Of a stretch of 23,164 nucleotides of DNA, positions 7,924 to 14,787 are shown in pieces. Position 1 is the first letter of the stretch, and the number at the start of each line of letters is the position of its first letter. The stretch is from contig JBCCIH010000006.1 of the NCBI GenBank assembly GCA_039028315.1, forward strand, positions 1-23,164, written 5' to 3'. This DNA is from Thermodesulfobacteriota bacterium. GTDB taxonomy: Bacteria; Desulfobacterota_D; UBA1144; Nemesobacterales; UBA2774. The notes under the pieces are model-generated. The model was not told where the DNA came from, ran no database searches, and saw only the letters and a list, made by a program, of their open reading frames with translations. The position numbers and the translations under genes are program-made.

Positions 7924-8300
7924 ATAACTTCCGTATCTCCAAAGTCATCTGACACCTGTTTAAAAGATAAAGTGCCTAAATTTGGGCTTCCCTGAATATT
8001 TTTTAATATTCCTGATCCTTCCTCGTTTTGAAATTGAATAGTTCTGCACTTATTTCTATCATAAGTAAAATCACCAATATCGCTGCGTGTTCCTGTCAAA
8101 TCGGCGAATAAGCCCATAGTAAATACAGTTTCTCCCCCCCTTTTACAATCCCACTCAGAATCCTGTTCCATAATTGATGGGCCATTTAAAAATAGGTTGA
8201 AATTAAGGTTACATGGAGTATCACTACAACCTCCCATGTTTGCAATAATAAGAAAAATAGATAAACCAGAAAAGAATAAGCCAAGTATAAATTTTCTCAT
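7902..8300 (-). CDS. Predicted lipoprotein, unknown
   Basis: A 132-residue predicted lipoprotein with a signal ending in lipobox MGGC (Cys25) and three to four further Cys in the mature part (TPC, DCKRGG, KCRT, VICD). I chose the ATG at 8300 because a GGCGGA sequence precedes it and the signal peptide then begins properly (MRKFILGLFF). The frame stays open to a TTG at 8321, but that would add seven unlikely residues. It is the first gene of a minus-strand run, followed by the paralogue lipoprotein and the SRAP gene. I do not recognise the family. Confidence 0.65.
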   Translation of the reverse strand: MRKFILGLFFSGLSIFLIIANMGGCSDTPCNLNFNLFLNGPSIMEQDSEWDCKRGGETVFTMGLFADLTGTRSDIGDFTYDRNKCRTIQFQNEEGSGILKNIQGSPNLGTLSFKQVSDDFGDTEVICDLVEF

Positions 8301-8522
8301 TTCACATCCGCCTTTTAACAAAGATATTTATAAAAAGAACTCTGTCTAATTATATCCTACTAATTAGGATGAATAATTTTTAACAAATGGCAAGATATAT
8401 TTAGTTCATCTCATAAATAATTGCAATACTGAATTAGTTGGCGCATGCACCTGTGGTTATCGCTTATTATTTCAGATCTAAACTGAAAAATACTAAAGTA
8501 TAAATTATTTAAACCTAAGTAT
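8301..8522. other. Intergenic AT-rich stretch, no gene seen
   Basis: Between the lipoprotein start at 8300 and the end of the small gene at 8523 I see no convincing open frame, RNA gene or strong terminator. It must hold the promoter of the minus-strand lipoprotein-SRAP run. Confidence 0.4.
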
Positions 8523-8738
8523 TTAGAAATTACCCATCAGATCCCTATTAACTAACTCGACTCTTGCAAGCTCATTTAAGGCTTGCATAATATGATAGAG
8601 TGCGGGAGAACATTTCTCTTTACAAGCAACCTCACTTTCAGCTTGCAACTCCAGCAGTTCATTACGTGAAAGAGTGTCCATGTGCGACAATATCTCCTTG
8701 AACATCTCACCTGATACTTTCAGTCTATCCTCGATCAT
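8523..8738 (-). CDS. Small helical protein divergent from the CI-like repressor
   Basis: A 71-residue, predicted all-helical cytoplasmic protein with heptad-like Leu/Met/Ile spacing and two Cys close together (ACKEKC, about 38-43). A good GGAGGT stands just before the ATG. It is transcribed away from the CI-like repressor gene at 9113, and the 374 bases between them are full of repeats, so it is a candidate target of that repressor. I do not recognise a family; a small regulator or partner protein would fit its size, but nothing in the sequence proves it. Confidence 0.6.
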   Translation of the reverse strand: MIEDRLKVSGEMFKEILSHMDTLSRNELLELQAESEVACKEKCSPALYHIMQALNELARVELVNRDLMGNF

Positions 8739-8945
8739 TTGATACCTCCATCACAAGTTTTTTTATTATTTTAATAGGTTTGAATTCATTGGAATTTCAA
8801 AATTGCTATGTTAATTTTTGTAATTCAAATTTACCCAAACGCAATCATACTGTTCTCCTCCTTTACATGAGGTTTGATAACTCCGCATCTCAAATTTTTT
8901 AGAACTCTTCCAACCCTATACCTAAACTTCACAACTTATATGCAG

Positions 8946-9094
8946 ATCAAGTGACCAACTTGATATATTGCACAATGTATTATATAATCAACATATTGAT
9001 GATTATATAATACATTAAATCACAAAATGTTGTATTTATCAAGTAGCATTTTCACAATTTGTTGATTTTTACAAAATTTTTCGTGACCAAATTG
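8946..9094. promoter_or_regulatory. Repeat-rich operator region of the CI-like repressor
   Basis: This AT-rich stretch just before the repressor gene holds several symmetric elements. An inverted repeat ATCAAGT-N5-ACTTGAT lies at 8946-8964. A perfect 17-base inverted repeat lies at 8974-8990 and 9000-9016 with a 9-base spacer. Two copies of CACAA-N2-TGTTG, itself an imperfect palindrome, lie at 9021-9032 and 9053-9064, 32 bases apart or about three helix turns. GTGACCAA-N-TTG occurs at 8951-8962 and again at 9083-9094, next to the ribosome binding site. Clustered symmetric sites of this kind are what a CI-type dimer would bind, so autoregulation is likely (inference). Confidence 0.6.
8974..9016. 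repeat. 43-base perfect dyad, 17-base arms
   Basis: The left arm at 8974-8990 is the exact reverse complement of 9000-9016, with nine bases between. Each arm holds the palindrome ATTATATAAT. It could act as paired operators or extrude as a cruciform; no T-run follows, so it is not a standard terminator. Confidence 0.8.
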
Positions 9095-9112
9095 TAGTTG
9101 GGAGGACTCTCT

Positions 9113-9766
9113 ATGCGTAAGACAGTTGCAGAAATAATTAACACTATTAAAAATATGAAGAATTTGAGCAATGACTATGAAGTAGCGGGCTTGATAGGGA
9201 TCAGTAGTGGTGCACTATCTAATGCTAAAAAACGTAACAGCGTTTCGTTTTTTGACGAACTCGTTAAATTTTGTGATCGAGAGAATCTATCTTTAGACTT
9301 TATACGATATACCCCGCCAACGATTAAAACGATAATTGATCCCGGGGGATTTGTACCTGAAAAAAATAGTGGTCTACTTGAGGTAGGTGTATATTCAATG
9401 GAAAATGCGGACAAAGTAAATTGTTCTGATACAGAACCGGTAGGAACCGTAGTGATACCAAAGGACCTAGTTCAAGATGAGAACATAGTAATCAGAGTTG
9501 CCGGAGATTCTATGGAGAAACTACTCATGAAAGGAGCTAATGCTGTAATCGATACCAATGAGAAAGAACTCATATCAGGCAGTGTTTATGCGTTTAAAAT
9601 TCCTCATGAGGGCAATATTGTAAGGGAATGCTATTCAGAGCCACAAGGACTTAGTTTAATCCCATACAACAAGAATTACCCAAAAGCTCAGGTTGATTGG
9701 AATGACTTTAATCCTGATATGATAATTGGCAAGGTATCTTGCAGTGTCCTAAATGTTTTTAGATAA
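9113..9766 (+). CDS. CI-type repressor with phage CI HTH and S24 peptidase-like domain
   Basis: A 217-residue transcription regulator. Residues 1-66 resemble the phage CI repressor helix-turn-helix domain (VAGLIGISSGALSNAKKRNSVSFFDELVKFC). Residues about 105-215 are the S24/LexA-like dimerisation-cleavage domain, with the nucleophile Ser133 in GDSMEKLL. At the place of the usual catalytic Lys the sequence reads 'NIVREC' with Arg171, so self-cleavage may be lost or weak. I start at ATG 9113 after GGAGG (9100-9104); an upstream in-frame TTG at 9098 overlaps that site. There are no phage genes around it, so it is either a prophage remnant or a domesticated regulator. It is preceded by a region of putative operators. 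Confidence 0.85.
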   Translation: MRKTVAEIINTIKNMKNLSNDYEVAGLIGISSGALSNAKKRNSVSFFDELVKFCDRENLSLDFIRYTPPTIKTIIDPGGFVPEKNSGLLEVGVYSMENADKVNCSDTEPVGTVVIPKDLVQDENIVIRVAGDSMEKLLMKGANAVIDTNEKELISGSVYAFKIPHEGNIVRECYSEPQGLSLIPYNKNYPKAQVDWNDFNPDMIIGKVSCSVLNVFR

Positions 9767-9816
9767 TTTAAGCCCCTATGCAAAGCTAAATATGCAAAGG
9801 GTCACAATCATATAAA

Positions 9817-10275
9817 TTATCTTTTTACCATTTTCAACAACTCAGTATCTATGGCCAATTTGCCTCCGCCGCGAATAATTACAGCGATACTTAGACCTAT
9901 TGCAAGCATGTGATACTCAAAGCCCTCGCCAGCCTGTGAACCAAACCAATTCATAAAAAATCCATGCTGACCATGAACAATCAATATTGCACCAATCATA
10001 ATAATGCCAATTGCTGCTGCAGAAATGCGGCTAATGAGTCCAAATATTAAAAATAAAGCACCAAAAGACTCACCCAACACAATAAGTATCCCAATCACAC
10101 TTGGTATTCCGGCACTTGAGAAATATTCCACGGTTGCCGAAAAACCATATCCTCCAAACATTCCAAGAAGCTTCTGCAATCCATGGGGCAATATCACTAT
10201 TCCCAAAAACACTCTTGCAACTAGGGCTGCCCAGTCGCCATTGTCAGTCTTTAAAATATCTCTTACTATGTTCAT
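9817..10275 (-). CDS. DoxX family membrane protein
   Basis: A 152-residue, four-helix DoxX/DoxD-like inner-membrane protein. The pattern is standard: 'ARVFLGIVILPHGLQKLLG' in helix 1, a Gly-rich loop with an amphipathic 'FSATVEYFSSAGIP', 'LGESFGALFLIFGLISR' in helix 2-3, and a late 'GFEYHMLAIGLSIAVII' helix. Such proteins are tied to redox or thiol stress; in Bacillus, the DoxX-like CatD and MhqP are controlled by quinone-sensing repressors. Here the gene is divergent from a MarR-family gene with palindromic sites between them, so it is a likely target of that regulator. GGAGG lies 9 bases before the ATG. Confidence 0.88.
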   Translation of the reverse strand: MNIVRDILKTDNGDWAALVARVFLGIVILPHGLQKLLGMFGGYGFSATVEYFSSAGIPSVIGILIVLGESFGALFLIFGLISRISAAAIGIIMIGAILIVHGQHGFFMNWFGSQAGEGFEYHMLAIGLSIAVIIRGGGKLAIDTELLKMVKR

Positions 10276-10311
10276 CTTTTAGAACCTCCGATAAATATTA
10301 TTTGAATCTAT

Positions 10312-10333
10312 TATAGTTGCAATTGCAACTATA
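10312..10333. promoter_or_regulatory. MarR operator 1 (perfect 22-base palindrome), DoxX/MarR intergenic
   Basis: A perfect palindrome centred between 10322 and 10323 with core GTTGCAATTGCAAC (10316-10329). The same core occurs at 17133-17146 and 21542-21555. It overlaps possible -35 boxes in both directions: TTGCAA (10317-10322) with TATATC at 10340-10345, spacing 17, for the MarR gene, and on the other strand TTGCAA with TAATAT (10295-10300), spacing 16, for doxX. Binding here would block both promoters. Confidence 0.75.
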
Positions 10334-10347
10334 TAAACATATATCAC

Positions 10348-10373
10348 AACTTTGTTGCATTTGCAACAAAGTT
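10348..10373. promoter_or_regulatory. MarR operator 2 (12-base arms, 2-base spacer)
   Basis: AACTTTGTTGCA (10348-10359) and TGCAACAAAGTT (10362-10373) are exact reverse complements separated by TT. The core GTTGCATTTGCAAC differs from operator 1 only in its two central bases, which defines the consensus GTTGCA-N2-TGCAAC. It sits at the expected transcription start of the MarR gene, 38 bases centre-to-centre from operator 1. Confidence 0.75.
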
Positions 10374-10404
10374 ATTTTATATTCTAATTAGGAGGTATAT
10401 GGAA

Positions 10405-10884
10405 ATGACAAATAGTGAAAGCGACAACAGAAAATGGACTGAAACTGAAGCAAGTGCTTGGATAGGGCTCGTTCAGGCACAGCAGAGCTTAATAGATAAG
10501 GTAGAGGATGAACTTAAAAAAAATGGTTTCCCCTGCCTTAGCTGGTATGATGTGCTCTGGGAGCTGGAACGATCTGAAAACGGAAGACTCAGGTTAAATG
10601 ACCTGGGAAACAAAGTACTGCTGGATAAATATAGCGTCACCAGATTGGCACAAAGGCTTGAAGAAGAGGGTCTTGTGCAAAGAGGTCAGTGCCCGAATGA
10701 CGGACGAGGGATAACTGCTCAAATAACCAATAAGGGCAAAAAGCTACGAAAACAGATGTGGCCAATATATGAGAAGGTGGTGAGAGAGAACTTTCTATGC
10801 AAGTTCAATAAGAAGGAGCTTAAAGAGCTTAAGAATTTCATTGAACGAATAAAGGCCAGTGGCCTAGACCAAGATGTTGATTAA
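10405..10884 (+). CDS. MarR family transcription regulator
   Basis: A 159-residue winged-helix regulator. Numbering from the first ATG at 10399: 'CLSWYDVLWELERSENGRLRLNDL' (46-69), the recognition region 'LLDKYSVTRLAQRLEEEGLVQR' (74-95) and the wing 'CPNDGRG' (98-104) with the family's Asp-x-Arg pattern. Cys46, Cys98 and Cys134 could sense oxidants or electrophiles, as in some MarR proteins, but this is inference. AGGAGGT ends 2 bases before the ATG at 10399 and 8 bases before the ATG at 10405, so I prefer 10405. It is divergent from doxX and two strong palindromes lie between them, which points to autoregulation. Identical palindromes stand before the exporter and secreted-protein genes far downstream. 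Confidence 0.9.
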   Translation: MTNSESDNRKWTETEASAWIGLVQAQQSLIDKVEDELKKNGFPCLSWYDVLWELERSENGRLRLNDLGNKVLLDKYSVTRLAQRLEEEGLVQRGQCPNDGRGITAQITNKGKKLRKQMWPIYEKVVRENFLCKFNKKELKELKNFIERIKASGLDQDVD

Positions 10885-10900
10885 GCTTGTTAAAAAGTAA

Positions 10901-10939
10901 TTGAGCTAAATGAGCAGATTGAGTATACTGGGTACTCAA
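10901..10939 (+). promoter_or_regulatory. Promoter with overlapping inverted repeat, before the TTG-start gene
   Basis: TTGAGC (10901-10906), 17-base spacer, TATACT (10924-10929): a near-standard sigma-70-type promoter. An inverted repeat TTGAGTA (10919-10925) and TACTCAA (10933-10939) straddles the -10 box and could be an operator for a repressor other than the MarR protein. Confidence 0.6.
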
Positions 10940-10961
10940 TAATCATAGGAGGGTATCCACC

Positions 10962-11261
10962 TTGAAACTTTTCTTAGCAGCATTATTAATATTATCAGCA
11001 ACATCCCTTAGCGCTTATTCACAGGGCAGCGGTGAGTACACTGTAAAAGCAGTAAAGGGCGAGTACGTAATAATAGGTGAGAAGCCCTACAAAATGCTCA
11101 GTGAATGCGAGGGTATAAAAGCAGAGGATAAAGTATCTTTTTCAGAGAGCCCGATAACATGTCTAAAGACTACTCTCATAAACTTGCTTAGCCTATCAGA
11201 ATGCGAAGTAGAATGTATCTCAAATACTGGGACTCCTTACGAACCAGAGCCAGCTGATTAA
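10962..11261 (+). CDS. Small secreted Cys-containing protein with TTG start
   Basis: A 99-residue protein with a Sec signal peptide (hydrophobic 3-18, likely cleavage near AYSQ-G). Four Cys (SECEG, ITCLK, SECEVEC) suggest one or two disulfides; the tail is acidic and Pro-rich. I do not recognise the family. The start codon is TTG: AGGAGGG at 10947-10953 is ideally placed 8 bases before it and no in-frame ATG precedes the signal. A TTG start behind such a strong ribosome binding site may set a modest expression level. The gene converges on the peroxidase gene, with 16 bases between their ends. Confidence 0.65.
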   Translation: MKLFLAALLILSATSLSAYSQGSGEYTVKAVKGEYVIIGEKPYKMLSECEGIKAEDKVSFSESPITCLKTTLINLLSLSECEVECISNTGTPYEPEPAD

Positions 11262-11277
11262 GTTTTTAGAGAACAGC

Positions 11278-12897
11278 TCACTCTACAATAAAAACATTAT
11301 TTTGAAGCTCTGTATCTATTGAGGTGTTTCTCTTTATAACATCTGAAAGTGTAGTTGCCTCTACTTCTGCAAGCTCATTGCCGCTCAATTCGCGCTCGTA
11401 CCAAAAACGATCCCCATCACGAAGTGCTTCAAACTGAGTCTTTAAAATAAGCTGAAAAAGCTCGCCCACATGCGATCCAGCAATAGGATCTTCAGACAAA
11501 CCGCCTACCCATAAATCTATGCTATCCACATTGCCGTAAGCATCTTCAAGGTTAGTTTGAATCTGCGGATCAGAGCTTACATCGCTAAATTCTGCAGCTC
11601 TGCTAAGACCCATCTGCTCCCTTACGTCATTGTATCTAGGAAGACCATGATCCCTACCCCTTTGCATGTTAAGAGCTGCTAAATCAAATCCACCTGAGCC
11701 AGGAGGGCCAAATAGAAAATTTCGGACATCATCAATTATGAGAGGATCTACACGTTGAGCAGCTTGCTTGGCCAAACCCCGTAGTAAAGGCTCAATCCCG
11801 CCCTGATCAATTATAGTTTGAGGAGTAAAGAATGCGTCTCTGAGTTCTAAATTACCCTGGGGGATTACATTCAAATTTTCATCAAGTCTCTGTAAAACTG
11901 GATTTAACATACTGTGCCCAAACCGGTAGGCAGCTGTTGAAAATATATTAGCTATAGAGGCGTCGACATTCGGATTATATCCATCATATGTTGATAGTGC
12001 CCCAGGTCCTAGAAGAGAAGGAAGAAATTCATTGTAAGTTATTACCTGCATTAATGCTCCTACAAAACGCCTGCCCCTTTCGTAGAGTTCATCCCCGCTT
12101 AATCCGGGCCTTTGCAAAGCAAGCTCAGAAACATATCTATTATGCTCTCTAACAAACAATGTGTGCATAGCAGTAAGGCCAACTTGTTCATTAGCTCTAA
12201 AATCACCAGCTAAAAATAAAGAAGGGTCATCATCCCCTCCGTCATTTGGTAAACCTTCGGTATTAAAAGGAAGTAGATTACCAGCGCTGGTTTTAAGCAT
12301 TCCAGTACCGTCATTTGTTCTAAGAGCAGACGCTCTATTTGCATCGGAACCATATACGTTAGATGCATCTATCCATGCTGTAATTGTATTAATCTGTTGT
12401 CTCGGATTATCAGTAGCTGTGCCTGATAGATTGTTAAAAACGGATCGTTCGAAAGTTATAACCTGCGTGCCAGTATCAAATGGATCAAAAAATAAATCGC
12501 CTGGCGGAACAGCTATATCTGCATGCTCTGCTGGATCTGCGGTATTAGTAAAATCCATATCATGGTCTACAAATTGACCCCATTGCCATAGATAATCACT
12601 TGCATTAAAAGGATTAGGAAATAGAGCCTCTTGATCGCAAACAAAATTACTAACTAGCCTAGGACTTGGTAGACCTTGCTGAGGCATCTGTGAAATCCCG
12701 TCTTCATAGGCTGAAAACACATATCTAATTAGCTCGGTAAATGTCGCGCCCATAAAAGGGTTTTGTAGATTGTTATCTGAGCCGTCAATTGTCCTAATTT
12801 CTGTATTGTTGTTATTTCCATCCCCACTGCAACCAGATACAACAAAAAAAAGCAATACTAAAATTAACAGGGAATTAAACCTGAATACTCTCTCCAT
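11278..12897 (-). CDS. Animal-type heme peroxidase lipoprotein (peroxidase-cyclooxygenase superfamily)
   Basis: A 539-residue heme peroxidase related to animal myeloperoxidase-type enzymes. Visible landmarks: distal His112 with neighbouring Asp111 and Asp113 in WGQFVDHDMDF, catalytic Arg234 and nearby Glu237 in AGDFRANEQ (Gln238 where myeloperoxidase has its heme-linked Met), proximal His328 in YRFGHSMLNP, and Asn410 in NMQRGRDHG. It would use hydrogen peroxide to oxidise halides or organic substrates outside the inner membrane; the heme may be ester-linked through Asp111 and Glu237 as in the family. A lipoprotein signal with lipobox VSGC (Cys23) anchors it. A GAGGATGG sequence precedes the ATG. 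It lies 105 bases after a Kazal inhibitor gene in the same direction; TATAAT within that gap could give it its own promoter. Confidence 0.93.
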   Translation of the reverse strand: MERVFRFNSLLILVLLFFVVSGCSGDGNNNNTEIRTIDGSDNNLQNPFMGATFTELIRYVFSAYEDGISQMPQQGLPSPRLVSNFVCDQEALFPNPFNASDYLWQWGQFVDHDMDFTNTADPAEHADIAVPPGDLFFDPFDTGTQVITFERSVFNNLSGTATDNPRQQINTITAWIDASNVYGSDANRASALRTNDGTGMLKTSAGNLLPFNTEGLPNDGGDDDPSLFLAGDFRANEQVGLTAMHTLFVREHNRYVSELALQRPGLSGDELYERGRRFVGALMQVITYNEFLPSLLGPGALSTYDGYNPNVDASIANIFSTAAYRFGHSMLNPVLQRLDENLNVIPQGNLELRDAFFTPQTIIDQGGIEPLLRGLAKQAAQRVDPLIIDDVRNFLFGPPGSGGFDLAALNMQRGRDHGLPRYNDVREQMGLSRAAEFSDVSSDPQIQTNLEDAYGNVDSIDLWVGGLSEDPIAGSHVGELFQLILKTQFEALRDGDRFWYERELSGNELAEVEATTLSDVIKRNTSIDTELQNNVFIVE

Positions 12898-13002
12898 TTT
12901 TCCATCCTCTTCTCTAATTTATTTCTAACCAACCGCTATATCACTATTTCGCTACTTAATAGATTAATTACAATACATTATAATACTAACACAAAATTAT
13001 TG

Positions 13003-13398
13003 CTAATATCCAGCGGATTCTTTACACTCGCCGTCATAGTCTTTTGAGACTCCAGCGCTTATTCTGCCGCAGTCATTACCATATGTTCTACCGTCACAAC
13101 CGCACACAGGCCTATAATCCTTGGTACAAACCTGCGGCTGAAATAAACATGTACCCTGTGCTTGTTCAGTCTTGCACTGCCCAGCCGGCAAATCACAGAA
13201 CTGTCCTTCAGCACATAATAGGTTTTCTATACCTCCGCAAAGCTCTGGACCCTGCTCGGTTTCGACAATTCCAGTCTCGTCAGCGGGCTCTACAACCTCT
13301 TGAGTTCCTGTTCCTTCTTCGCTACTGTCATTGGCACATCCAAGTGTGAATATAAATAAAATAACAAATATCCATGAAATAGCTTTAAAGTAGCTCAT
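13003..13398 (-). CDS. Kazal-type serine protease inhibitor lipoprotein
   Basis: A 131-residue predicted lipoprotein with lipobox TLGC (Cys21), a Glu/Thr-rich linker (about 25-50), a Cys-rich segment with four Cys (54-75), and a Kazal domain at about 84-125. The Kazal pattern is clear: Cys84, Cys91, 'PVCGCDGRTYGNDC' (Cys99, Cys101, Tyr106, Cys110) and Cys125. Kazal domains block serine proteases by a substrate-like loop, so this one may shield the cell surface from foreign or self proteases. The ATG at 13398 follows a GGAG 11 bases upstream and gives a normal signal; the ATG at 13428 adds ten residues without a binding site. It may be co-transcribed with the heme peroxidase downstream. Confidence 0.88.
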   Translation of the reverse strand: MSYFKAISWIFVILFIFTLGCANDSSEEGTGTQEVVEPADETGIVETEQGPELCGGIENLLCAEGQFCDLPAGQCKTEQAQGTCLFQPQVCTKDYRPVCGCDGRTYGNDCGRISAGVSKDYDGECKESAGY

Positions 13399-13554
13399 AT
13401 AATAGTTCTCCGATCCAACTAATGGCATATATATATTTATGCCTCAGTTACAGTAAAATTACAATTTTTTAAATACTCTACAAATGCGAAACTCCTATAT
13501 AGTTTAATAGAAAATTGTTATATTAGTAGCTATCTACACAGCATGGAGGTCATT

Positions 13555-14271
13555 ATGAGTAGTATGATTAAATATATTCTAAGCATAAGTGCGCCCTTAC
13601 TAAAGCGGATTAGGAAGAAAAGATTCACTTATCTCGTTATATCTCTATTACTTTTAATTATTGCTTATCCTTATGTGCAGGGTGACATGGGCGGGCAACT
13701 TCTTCTTAGCTTTTTTACTACAATTGTTATGATACTGTCGATTATAGCAGTCGGAGATAAAAGACATCATACAATAATTGCATTAGTACTATCTGCACCT
13801 TGGTTTTTATTATTGTTACTTCAGTTCCCACTTATTCCTGTTGATACAACTCAGATTGTGAAAGATGAGATAGTATTTGCATTTCTACTATTTGGATATG
13901 CTACATACAGAATATTTATGCATATAATCAACAGCCGAGAAGTAACTGCAGAAATTTTATCGGCATCTGTTTGTGTCTATATACTGATTGGCCTTACATT
14001 TGCGACGCTATACTATTTCATAGAAACATTCTATCCAGGCTCATTTATCGATACTGATGGAAATGCTCTTGAAAGCGGTCCTGATTTTCTGTTTTTCAGT
14101 TACGTAACGCTTACAACAGTGGGTTATGGAAACATTGAAGCCATTACAAATCAAGCCCGTTCACTGGCCTCGCTTGAAGCCCTTACCGGTCAGCTTTATC
14201 TGACTATTATGGTAGCTAGACTGGTCGGACTTCATATATCTAAACCTAAGTCGAAGGAGTCTACCGCATAG
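13555..14271 (+). CDS. Two-pore-helix potassium channel (Ion_trans_2)
   Basis: A 238-residue potassium channel. The selectivity filter TTVGYG (187-192) lies between two hydrophobic helices (about 136-157 and 206-227), the usual pore module. Before it there are about four more hydrophobic segments (26-42, 48-66, 73-92, 104-123) without an obvious charged S4 voltage sensor. A Lys/Arg-rich stretch (17-23) precedes the first. It probably conducts potassium across the inner membrane to set potential or turgor. GGAGGT at 13545-13550 points to the ATG at 13555 rather than the ATG at 13543 that overlaps it. No cytoplasmic RCK or nucleotide-binding domain follows. Confidence 0.87.
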   Translation: MSSMIKYILSISAPLLKRIRKKRFTYLVISLLLLIIAYPYVQGDMGGQLLLSFFTTIVMILSIIAVGDKRHHTIIALVLSAPWFLLLLLQFPLIPVDTTQIVKDEIVFAFLLFGYATYRIFMHIINSREVTAEILSASVCVYILIGLTFATLYYFIETFYPGSFIDTDGNALESGPDFLFFSYVTLTTVGYGNIEAITNQARSLASLEALTGQLYLTIMVARLVGLHISKPKSKESTA

Positions 14272-14308
14272 CTATATAGGAATTGAAGGGGAAGAAATTA
14301 ACTTTAGG

Positions 14309-14680
14309 TTAATACTGCTCCTGAACCTCAAAATCATCATGTTCTAAGTGCCATTTGCCGTTTTTCTTCACCCATCTTTCCTGGATTACTACCCCACGTC
14401 CAATGTTCATAGTCCAGTCAGCCCTTAGAAGAACTGTGTTTTCATTCTCAACTGCCACTACAACGTTACTATATTCTAGTTCCCCAGCACCGGATTCAAT
14501 AAAAGGTTTCCAAAAGCCTTCGATCTCACCTATTCCATTGAATGTGCCCATTGGCCTAGCATTCATTACAGCATCTGCAGTATAAGCATCCACACAAGCT
14601 TTTACGTTTTTATTATTAAAATCCTGTATCCATTTTCGGCTGCGTTCTAATACTTCTGCCTCAATTTTATATCTGTCCAT
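14309..14680 (-). CDS. SnoaL/NTF2-like protein (DUF4440 type)
   Basis: A 123-residue protein of the NTF2-like alpha-beta barrel type: opening helix 'VLERSRKWIQDFNNKNVKACVDAYTADAVM', then 'PMGTFNGIGEIEGFWKPF' and a run of strands ending 'ERWVKKNGKWHLEHDDFEV'. Members bind or isomerise small molecules, but the fold is used for many tasks, so no substrate can be given. AGGAG lies about 8 bases before the ATG at 14680; a GTG at 14704 keeps the frame open but overlaps that site. It follows the bicupin gene in the same direction with 107 bases between, so it may belong to the exporter-bicupin operon. Confidence 0.8.
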   Translation of the reverse strand: MDRYKIEAEVLERSRKWIQDFNNKNVKACVDAYTADAVMNARPMGTFNGIGEIEGFWKPFIESGAGELEYSNVVVAVENENTVLLRADWTMNIGRGVVIQERWVKKNGKWHLEHDDFEVQEQY

Positions 14681-14787
14681 GATATCTACTCCTTTTTCGC
14701 ACACGTATGTTCAATTGTTATGACTATTGTAAATCTCGGCTTAGGAGTCTACCTGAAGAATTAGCTTGTTCCCAGATTTTAGTAATT

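Noticed and set aside
8523..9766. Prophage or integrative element around the CI-like repressor
   Set aside because: No integrase, replication, structural or lysis gene and no attachment repeats; neighbours are ordinary chromosomal genes.
9775..9810. Repeated TATGCAAAG between CI-like and DoxX genes as a regulatory repeat
   Set aside because: It lies between two converging gene ends where no promoter is expected, and the two copies are short.
12161..12577. Open frame on the plus strand inside the heme peroxidase gene
   Set aside because: Its translation is Ser/Pro-rich without domain or RBS, and it lies wholly opposite a gene with clear catalytic motifs.
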